Shown here: piece by piece, positions 1-4,376 of the stretch
How the letters are laid out: every line of letters begins with the position of its first letter
Position numbering within the stretch: position 1 is the first letter of the stretch
Source of the DNA: an uncultured Methylococcaceae bacterium
GTDB taxonomy: Bacteria; Pseudomonadota; Gammaproteobacteria; Methylococcales; Methylomonadaceae
Length of the DNA stretch: 10,162 bases
Assembly (NCBI GenBank): GCA_903839795.1
Contig: CAIMDR010000630.1
Span: 1 to 10,162 of the forward strand
Direction of reading: 5' to 3'
The notes under the pieces: generated by a model
Seen by the model: only the letters and a program-made list of their open reading frames with translations
Told to the model about the DNA's origin: nothing
Databases searched by the model: none
Made by a program: the position numbers and the translations under genes

Positions 1-321
1 CAGTTTAAGATTAAATTCTTTATAATCGACACACACCAGTAAATCAGGTCGTTCAGTTGCAACCAACTGTTCCATCAACTTTAACGCCCTGCGAATTTCA
101 CCATAGTGCTTAAGCACTTCAACCACTCCGATTACGCCGATAGCACCTGAGTCGTAACGAATATCAATACCCGCCTGCGCCATTTTTGCGCCCCCCATAC
201 CAAAGCCTTTAAGGTCTGGCTGATGTTTTTTCAGCTCCAGAAACATATTGGCGGCGTGTTGGTCACCTGAGGATTCTCCGGCGCTAAACATTATAGTTAA
301 CGATTTTTTTTGTTGAGGCAT
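1..321 (-). CDS. lpxB: Lipid-A-disaccharide synthase, N-terminal part (runs off the window)
   Basis: Family role: LpxB is a peripheral inner-membrane GT-B glycosyltransferase of the Raetz pathway. It joins UDP-2,3-diacylglucosamine to lipid X to make the lipid A disaccharide. The visible 107 residues start MPQQKKSLTIMFSAGESSGD; the SAGExSGD glycine-rich motif (about residues 13-20) is the family's N-terminal signature. It is followed by a GFGMGGAKM segment (GxGGxxM), a GVIGVVEVL segment and PDLLVCVDYKEFNLKL, which matches the conserved P-D-x-x-x-x-x-D-x-x-x-F-N motif. The usual length is about 380-390 residues, so roughly the last 70 percent lies beyond base 1. The ATG at 321-319 is chosen because the motif follows at the normal distance; an AGGGAA about 10 bases upstream is a weak ribosome site. 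It lies 127 bases downstream of the RAYT, in line with gnnA and gnnB. If those make UDP-GlcNAc3N, this enzyme would handle the diamino, N-acylated substrate (inference). Identification is secure; substrate form is not. Confidence 0.93.
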   Translation of the reverse strand, partial: MPQQKKSLTIMFSAGESSGDQHAANMFLELKKHQPDLKGFGMGGAKMAQAGIDIRYDSGAIGVIGVVEVLKHYGEIRRALKLMEQLVATERPDLLVCVDYKEFNLKL

Positions 322-448
322 GGATAGGTTTCCCTGGGCTATAAACTAATTAATAGCCAATTCATTGGCAATCATTCCGATCTGTTTAAGCTCGGTTTAA
401 GTGGCAAGTAATTGCATATCGGACGAATGATCGTCGTATTACCTAATG

Positions 449-1087
449 TTAAATTGACACATAATATTTATCTTCTTGCCATTTCCGTGGGTTATTTTGA
501 ATATATTCAGCGATTTTTAAATAGTCTTCTTCATTACGAATAACATACTCATAAAAACGTGGCTGCCAGGAAAATTTTGCATTAATTTTTCTCATTTCAA
601 AAGTGCATCTACCCTTATACCAGTTCATAAAACGAGACAAATTTTCATGCAACATTGGGTTATTATTTCCCGTAATTCCTCCAATTTTCCTGACCGTAGA
701 GACGCGATTTATCGCGTCTGGATTGTCAGTACAATTTGAGACGCGATAAATAGCATCTGGATTATCGGCGTTATTTGAGACGCGATAAATCGCGTCTCTA
801 CCGTCAGAAATGGGTTTATCAATATTTATTATTCCATGCACATGATTCGGCATGACAACAAAATGGTCTAAAACGACACATGGAAATTTATTTTCTATTT
901 CCAACCAATATTTATTTGCCAAATGCCCCGAATCCGACAAGTACATTTTTCCTTCTTTAACATTGCCAAAATAACAGATTTTATTATCCGTACAAATGGT
1001 TACAAAATAAGGGGCATTGGAGCCATAGTCCCAGTTTTTCAATCGGGCAGAAGGAATTCTATATTTACCTTTATACCTATCAACCAT
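449..1087 (-). CDS. REP-associated tyrosine transposase (RAYT, Y1 HUH superfamily) with palindromic repeats inside its coding sequence
   Basis: A 212-residue protein of the IS200/IS605-like Y1 transposase fold. The HUH metal motif is at H82 and H84 in VVMPNHVHGII. The probable nucleophile is Y195 in IAEYIQNNPRKW, the usual C-terminal helix position. The N-terminal YFVTICT strand and C-terminal FSWQPRFYEYVIRNEEDY block are also typical of RAYTs. Family role: single-strand DNA endonucleases that act on REP/BIME palindromes, often single-copy and vertically kept. Residues about 95-134 are odd: they carry 13-residue repeats (DAIYRVSNNADNP, DAIYRVSNCTDNP, DAINRVS) encoded by a cluster of the very palindrome that also lies just upstream of the gene. 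The repeats fall in the loop between the HUH motif and the tyrosine helix, where family members vary, so activity could survive. The ATG at 1087 has GGTGA three bases upstream. The gene sits, co-oriented, between gnnB and lpxB and probably interrupts an older operon. Whether it is active cannot be told from sequence. Confidence 0.9.
   Translation of the reverse strand: MVDRYKGKYRIPSARLKNWDYGSNAPYFVTICTDNKICYFGNVKEGKMYLSDSGHLANKYWLEIENKFPCVVLDHFVVMPNHVHGIINIDKPISDGRDAIYRVSNNADNPDAIYRVSNCTDNPDAINRVSTVRKIGGITGNNNPMLHENLSRFMNWYKGRCTFEMRKINAKFSWQPRFYEYVIRNEEDYLKIAEYIQNNPRKWQEDKYYVSI
690..807. repeat. REP/BIME-like palindrome cassette inside the RAYT gene
   Basis: Core 696-801 starts GTAGAGACGCG and ends CGCGTCTCTAC. 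It contains three palindromes spaced exactly 39 bases apart: 700-719 (AGACGCGATTTATCGCGTCT, 9-bp arms), 739-758 (decayed right arm, ATAGCATCT) and 778-797 (reverse complement of the first). The linkers GGATTGTCAGTACAATTTG and GGATTATCGGCGTTATTTG are near copies. The outer inverted repeat extends to CTGAC on both sides (690-709 against 788-807, one mismatch in 20). The 5' GTAG before the hairpin is the tetranucleotide known from REP sequences recognised by RAYTs. The 39-base period is 13 codons, so units can be gained or lost without breaking the RAYT frame. Confidence 0.9.
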
Positions 1088-1098
1088 AAATCACCCAC

Positions 1099-1183
1099 GT
1101 AGAGACGCGATTTATCGCGTCTGTATTGTCGTCCGCATCTGGATTGTCAGCAGTATTTGAGACGCGATAAATCGCGTCTCTAC
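1099..1183. repeat. Second REP/BIME-like cassette, between gnnB and the RAYT
   Basis: It has the same ends as the intragenic cassette (GTAGAGACGCG at 1099-1109, CGCGTCTCTAC at 1173-1183) and two intact palindromes: 1103-1122 (AGACGCGATTTATCGCGTCT) and 1160-1179 (its reverse complement). They are 57 bases apart rather than 78. The remnant GCATCTGGATTGTC at 1135-1148 matches the downstream half of a middle unit, so a 21-base deletion inside a three-unit array explains the spacing. It starts 11 bases upstream of the RAYT ATG and ends 8 bases before the gnnB stop codon (1192-1194). It is therefore placed to form a stem-loop in the gnnB-RAYT transcript and could protect RNA or attenuate transcription (inference). 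Confidence 0.9.
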
Positions 1184-1191
1184 TATGATAA

Positions 1192-2289
1192 CTATTCCGT
1201 CAAAACACCCCGAATAATAGCAACAATTTCCCTGATCGTATCATCTTCAAGAAACGGGCAGATCGGCAAGGAAAAACAAGTCGCCGAAACCGCTTCGGTA
1301 ACGGGTAGACTTAAGCCCGCACATTCTTCTTTAAACACATTTTGTTGATGCAAAGGTACCGGATAATAAACCGCACAGCCAATTTGCTGGTCTTGCAAGG
1401 CTTTTAAAATGTCATCGCGACGATCCGACAACAAGGTGTATTGATGATAAACATGCTCGCCCAAACCATCTTCAAACGGGGTAACTAACGGTAAATCCGC
1501 CATCAGTTCTGAATACAGATGAGCAACATGTCGACGCGCCTGATTATATTGGTCGATGCGTTTTAATTTGGCTCGCAAGATGACCGCCTGCATTTCATCA
1601 AGACGACTGTTATAACCAATCACATCATGATAATAACGCACATCTGAACCATGGTTACGCAACTGCTTAATTTTTGCAGCGGTTTCGTCCGAGTTGGTAA
1701 CGACCAACCCGCCATCCCCGAAAGCGCCCAGGTTTTTACTGGGAAAAAAGCTGTAGCCCCCCGCATGACCTATCGCACCGGTTTGTTTGCCATTGATGCG
1801 AGCACCAAAAGACTGGCAAGCATCTTCAATCAGCTTTAAATTATTTTCCTCACAGATTTGTAAAATTTCAGTCATGTCCGCCGGTTGACCAAATAAATGC
1901 ACCGGCATAACGGCTTTGGTTTTGGGGGTAATGGCTTGCTCTATAGCGTAAGGTGAAATATTAAAAGTTCTGGGATCTATATCCACAAAAACAGGAATGG
2001 CACCGACATATTTAATGGCTTCGGCTGTCGCAATAAAAGTAAAAGCGGTGGTAATCACTTCATCACCGGCACCTATACCTTCGGCAATGAGTGCCAAATG
2101 CAAGGCGTCAGTTCCTGAAGCCACACCAATGGCATGTTTAACGCCCAAATACTCTGCGGTTTCCTTTTCGAATGCCTGTACATTAGGCCCTAAAATAAAA
2201 GAGCAGTTTTCTATTGTTTCAGCCAGTCCGCGCTCAACTTCTTCTTTGATTTCTGCGTATTGAGCTTTCAGGTTTACCATCGGTATCAT
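1192..2289 (-). CDS. gnnB: DegT/DnrJ/EryC1/StrS-family PLP aminotransferase, probable UDP-GlcNAc3N-forming transaminase (GnnB-like)
   Basis: A 365-residue sugar-nucleotide aminotransferase of normal family length. Signatures in order: MVNLKAQY start (about 4-11), FILGPNVQAFE (31-41), GVASGTDALHLAL (55-67, cofactor phosphate binding), EVITTAFTFIATAEAI (78-92), VDIDPRTFNI (102-111), LIEDACQSFGA (D156 expected to hold the pyridine nitrogen), and SFFPSKNLGAFGDGG with K185 as the Schiff-base lysine. A C-terminal YHQYTLL and GCAVYYPVPLHQQ block is typical. Known role of GnnB: glutamate-dependent transamination of UDP-3-keto-GlcNAc to UDP-GlcNAc3N in the cytoplasm. The first ATG (2289) is preferred because AAGGGAAC lies about 6 bases upstream; M4 is a possible alternative. 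It lies 241 bases downstream of gnnA on the same strand, with repeats in the gap, and leads towards lpxB. WbpE-type (UDP-GlcNAc3NA) enzymes of O-antigen synthesis are close relatives and the main alternative; the family call is certain, the exact substrate inferred from context. Confidence 0.85.
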   Translation of the reverse strand: MIPMVNLKAQYAEIKEEVERGLAETIENCSFILGPNVQAFEKETAEYLGVKHAIGVASGTDALHLALIAEGIGAGDEVITTAFTFIATAEAIKYVGAIPVFVDIDPRTFNISPYAIEQAITPKTKAVMPVHLFGQPADMTEILQICEENNLKLIEDACQSFGARINGKQTGAIGHAGGYSFFPSKNLGAFGDGGLVVTNSDETAAKIKQLRNHGSDVRYYHDVIGYNSRLDEMQAVILRAKLKRIDQYNQARRHVAHLYSELMADLPLVTPFEDGLGEHVYHQYTLLSDRRDDILKALQDQQIGCAVYYPVPLHQQNVFKEECAGLSLPVTEAVSATCFSLPICPFLEDDTIREIVAIIRGVLTE

Positions 2290-2313
2290 GTTGTTCCCTT
2301 TTATTTATGTGTG

Positions 2314-2329
2314 TAGAAACGCGTTTCTA
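2314..2329. repeat. Short perfect palindrome, probable shrunken copy of the RAYT-linked REP
   Basis: TAGAAACGCGTTTCTA is a 16-base perfect palindrome preceded by G, giving GTAG at 2313-2316. It resembles the two cassette ends (GTAGAGACGCG and CGCGTCTCTAC) fused with the middle lost, with one substitution per arm. It lies about 25 bases upstream of the gnnB start on the coding (minus) strand, just before its ribosome site. The relation to the cassettes is inferred from similarity only. Confidence 0.55.
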
Positions 2330-2330
2330 A

Positions 2331-2430
2331 GGAACGTGCATGAAATAACTTGACCCTTTATATCCCCTCACCCCAACCCTCTCCCGGTGGGAGAGGGAGC
2401 AAGATGCCGAAGTTATTTCATGCGCATTCC
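2331..2430. repeat. About 100-bp palindromic element with terminal inverted repeats (MITE/REP-like)
   Basis: The outer arms 2331-2351 and 2410-2430 are inverted copies with 19 of 21 bases paired; their shared core is GCATGAAATAACTT. The interior holds CCCTCACCCCAACC followed by a perfect 9-bp hairpin, CCCTCTCCC (2377-2385), loop GGT, GGGAGAGGG (2389-2397). This CCCTCACCCCAACCCTCTCCC-type motif is, to my knowledge, common as dispersed repeats in proteobacterial genomes. The element carries no reading frame of note. It sits in the gnnA-gnnB gap and could act as a processing or partial attenuation stem-loop in the transcript; no T-run follows, so it is not a classical terminator. Confidence 0.75.
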
Positions 2431-2530
2431 TAAGAGTGAAAATTGTGTAACTATGCAATAAGGGACAAGGCAAAGATCGGCCATTATGGAGATTAGCTTT
2501 AACCTTGCACATCGCACCTTTAACCTTAAT

Positions 2531-3466
2531 TTATTTATCCCCTAATAACCGGGTAATTTGTATCGCGGTTGCCAGTGCTCGCCGTCCTGCTTCACCGGAA
2601 ACCAAGGGATTTTCACCGGTTTGGATGCAGTTGACGAAATGTTTAATTTCTTCAAGCAGCGCATCGCCACCCTCAAAAACGGATTCTTCCGTAACGATTT
2701 CAGGAATACCGGGAAACATTTCTTTTTCACCGGTACGGTATTTGGTCAAAACCCGATTTTGAAAATCAACAGAAATGTAAGAACTTGGTCTAAACAACCG
2801 CATTTTTCGTTCCATCTTCATGCTAATCCGACTGGCCGTTACATTCGCCACACAACCATTTTTAAATAACAGCCGGGCATTGGCAATGTCCGTACCTTGG
2901 GTCAGAACGGCGGTACCACTGGCATCAATACGCTCTACTTCTGAATCGACCAAAGCCAAAATAATATCAATATCGTGAATCATTAGATCCAGCACAACAC
3001 TCACATCATTGGCGCGGGGATTAAAAGGCGATAAACGATGCGATTCAATAAACAAGGGCTTTTCATCTTTATCCAAGCCCAACACGGCCGGATTAAAACG
3101 CTCCAGATGTCCCACCTGTAAAATCAAACGGTTCGCCTTGGCAATGGCTATTAATTCATCCGCTTCGGCAACGGTCACCGTAATCGGCTTTTCAACCAAA
3201 ACATGAACACCTGCATTAAGAAAGTCTTTTGAAACCGTGTGATGCAAGGTAGTCGGCACAACAATACTGACGGCATCAACGTCACCCAGCAAATCTTTAT
3301 AATCGGTTAAGGCTTTTGCGCCATGCTTGTCCGCTACCGCTTTTGCGGCATCTTCGTTAATATCAACCACAGCCACCAATTCACAATCAGGCAAGGAGGC
3401 GTATTTTTCAGCATGAAATTTACCTAAATAACCGGTTCCGATAACAGCACATCTTAATTTTTTCAT
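2531..3466 (-). CDS. gnnA: Gfo/Idh/MocA-family NAD-dependent oxidoreductase, probable UDP-GlcNAc 3-dehydrogenase (GnnA-like)
   Basis: A 311-residue two-domain dehydrogenase. The N-terminal Rossmann fold shows CAVIGTGYLGKFHAEKY (G10, G12, G15) with the acidic residue D35 in VAVVDIN ending strand 2, fitting NAD(H). VEKPIT (91-96) carries the family's EKP motif, K93 being the expected catalytic or binding lysine. VGHLERFNPAV (118-128) and VVLDLMIHDIDIIL (157-170, with H164 and D165) form the substrate side of the active site. Known role of GnnA: NAD-dependent oxidation of the 3-hydroxyl of UDP-GlcNAc, giving the ketone that GnnB aminates. The ATG at 3466 is followed directly by the Rossmann strand; upstream Shine-Dalgarno complementarity is poor. 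It is the first gene of the minus-strand group and is divergent from tetR. The paired aminotransferase and nearby lpxB favour the lipid A role. A WlbA/WbpB-type UDP-GlcNAcA dehydrogenase is the main alternative. Confidence 0.85.
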   Translation of the reverse strand: MKKLRCAVIGTGYLGKFHAEKYASLPDCELVAVVDINEDAAKAVADKHGAKALTDYKDLLGDVDAVSIVVPTTLHHTVSKDFLNAGVHVLVEKPITVTVAEADELIAIAKANRLILQVGHLERFNPAVLGLDKDEKPLFIESHRLSPFNPRANDVSVVLDLMIHDIDIILALVDSEVERIDASGTAVLTQGTDIANARLLFKNGCVANVTASRISMKMERKMRLFRPSSYISVDFQNRVLTKYRTGEKEMFPGIPEIVTEESVFEGGDALLEEIKHFVNCIQTGENPLVSGEAGRRALATAIQITRLLGDK

Positions 3467-3654
3467 TTACTTAAATATAGTTTAATTCAACTTAACCCGA
3501 AGCGAGTTTGATAAAAACAGTGTATCAGCCTGTTATCTGTCCGGTAATAGGATAATGCCAGACATTGTAATCTATCAGGATGCATTCATAAAATTTTGTG
3601 GCGTTGGTAACTAAAATCACTACTTACCCCGCATCTTTTTTAGAAGATTATCAG

Positions 3655-3718
3655 CACGAAGACACGAAGGACAAGAAGAAAGAAAATTTCATGTCTTCGT
3701 GTCCTTCGTGTCTTCGTG
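3655..3718. repeat. Perfect 19-bp inverted repeat (CACGAAGACACGAAGG family)
   Basis: Arms CACGAAGACACGAAGGACA (3655-3673) and TGTCCTTCGTGTCTTCGTG (3700-3718) pair perfectly around a 26-base loop. The loop ends in another TGTCTTCG, so the left arm could pair in two registers. It lies upstream of both flanking genes, where no terminator is needed, which suits a dispersed intergenic repeat. Similar CTTCGTGTCTTCGTGG strings are, to my knowledge, widespread in bacterial genomes. Confidence 0.85.
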
Positions 3719-3731
3719 GTGAATTAAAAAA

Positions 3732-3760
3732 TTGCTAAAGGCCGACTTCTCGGATACCAT
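3732..3760 (+). promoter_or_regulatory. Candidate sigma70 promoter of the tetR-efflux operon
   Basis: TTGCTA (3732-3737) matches 4 of 6 bases of the -35 box. TACCAT (3755-3760) matches 4 of 6 of the -10 box, and the spacer is exactly 17 bases. Transcription would start near 3767, about 25 bases before the TTG start of tetR. It was found by eye and is therefore tentative. Confidence 0.4.
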
Positions 3761-3761
3761 G

Positions 3762-3784
3762 ACCTTACTGAACGTTTGTTAGGT
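3762..3784. promoter_or_regulatory. Candidate TetR-type operator overlapping the transcription start
   Basis: A 23-base partial palindrome with outer arms ACCTTAC (3762-3768) and GTTAGGT (3778-3784), 6 of 7 positions paired, around a 9-base centre. It lies just after the putative -10 box and runs into the tetR ribosome site. That is where an autorepressor of the TetR family commonly binds. Size and position fit; symmetry in the centre is poor. Confidence 0.35.
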
Positions 3785-3791
3785 ATCTACT

Positions 3792-4376
3792 TTGAGCTCA
3801 AAAGAAAAAATTTTAAGTGCAGCGATTGTTTTGTTCGCGCAAAAAGGCTATTCGGGTTTATCCATGAGGCAGTTGGCTTTGGCGGTTGATTTAAGCGTTG
3901 CGGCAATTTATCATCATTTTCCCGATAAAAACACGCTTTATCTCGAAGCAGTTCGTTTTGCTTTTTCAGACAAAGAACAGGTTTTTGACCAAGTCTGGGG
4001 ATCTGACTGCTCCGCTGAAGAAAAATTGTCCCGGTTTATTCGCTCATTCATTGATGTGATGCTTGAAGACCACGACTTCCATCGTCTCATGCAACGTGAG
4101 ATTTTGGAAGCTGATCCAGAAAGAATGCAGCTACTGGCGCAAGGCGTTTTTACCAGCCAGTTTTGTTTACTCATGCAACTGGCGACAGAGTTGGCACCTG
4201 AGCAAGATGCTCACCTGCTGGCAACCTCTGTCATAGGATTGGCCAAATATTATATTGAGTATCAGCCCTTACTCAAATATTTTCCCGGCTGGAAACCAGA
4301 GCACGAAATGCCTGAAGTGATTGCCGCGCATATCACCACTTTATTATTAAACAGTTTCAAGGCAACGACGGCATGA
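3792..4376 (+). CDS. TetR/AcrR-family transcriptional regulator
   Basis: A 194-residue protein of typical TetR length. The N-terminal helix-turn-helix domain spans about residues 3-50: KEKILSAAIVLFAQKGYSGLSMRQLALAVDLSVAAIYHHFPDK in several helices, with the family's GYxGxSMRQLA turn and the AAIYHHFPDK recognition helix. The remaining all-helical part (about 55-194) is the variable ligand-binding and dimer domain. The start is TTG at 3792: the only upstream in-frame ATG (3759) is cut off by TAG at 3780-3782, and the next ATG falls inside the helix-turn-helix. A TTAGG about 8 bases upstream serves as ribosome site. Its stop overlaps the start of the outer-membrane factor gene (ATGA). As first gene of the operon it most likely represses itself and the pump genes and releases DNA when it binds a pump substrate; the ligand cannot be read from sequence. 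Confidence 0.93.
   Translation: MSSKEKILSAAIVLFAQKGYSGLSMRQLALAVDLSVAAIYHHFPDKNTLYLEAVRFAFSDKEQVFDQVWGSDCSAEEKLSRFIRSFIDVMLEDHDFHRLMQREILEADPERMQLLAQGVFTSQFCLLMQLATELAPEQDAHLLATSVIGLAKYYIEYQPLLKYFPGWKPEHEMPEVIAAHITTLLLNSFKATTA

Larger units (their letters stand above)
3467..3791. other. Divergent intergenic region between gnnA and tetR
   Basis: This is 325 bases without a credible gene. From left to right it holds the untranslated leader and unseen promoter of gnnA (minus strand, AT-rich 3467-3530), a weak inverted pair CCTGTTA/TAATAGG (3529-3535, 3545-3551) and unassigned sequence to about 3650. It then has the CACGAAGACACGAAGG inverted repeat (3655-3718), and finally a candidate promoter and operator for the efflux operon (3732-3784). 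An in-frame TAG at 3780-3782 closes any upstream extension of TetR. Confidence 0.7.

Noticed and set aside
356..369. Small hairpin GCCAAT-TC-ATTGGC upstream of lpxB
   Set aside because: Six-bp stem with a two-base loop, short enough to arise by chance; no terminator tract or known binding-site match.
696..801. Regularly spaced repeats as a CRISPR array
   Set aside because: Only three units, the repeat is a near-perfect palindrome, the linkers are copies of each other rather than unique spacers, and the array is translated inside the RAYT. No cas genes are present.
1157..1348. Plus-strand frame of 63 codons over the gnnB end and cassette
   Set aside because: Antisense to the clear gnnB coding sequence, with no motif and no supporting ribosome site.
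2377..2397. CCCTCTCCC-GGT-GGGAGAGGG hairpin as a Rho-independent terminator
   Set aside because: The stem is strong but neither strand has a T-run after it, and a terminator here would cut gnnB off from gnnA. It is better explained as the core of the repeat element.
2327..2512. Minus-strand reading frame of 61 codons in the gnnA-gnnB gap
   Set aside because: It runs across the inverted-repeat element and its low-complexity core, has no recognisable motif, and is explained by the repeat.
2498..2527. Direct repeat TTTAACCTT (2498-2506 and 2519-2527), period 21
   Set aside because: Nine AT-rich bases repeated once next to the gnnA stop; no link to any known element or function.
3529..3551. CCTGTTA/TAATAGG inverted pair upstream of gnnA as an operator
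   Set aside because: Only seven positions with one G-T mismatch; too weak to separate from chance without other copies.
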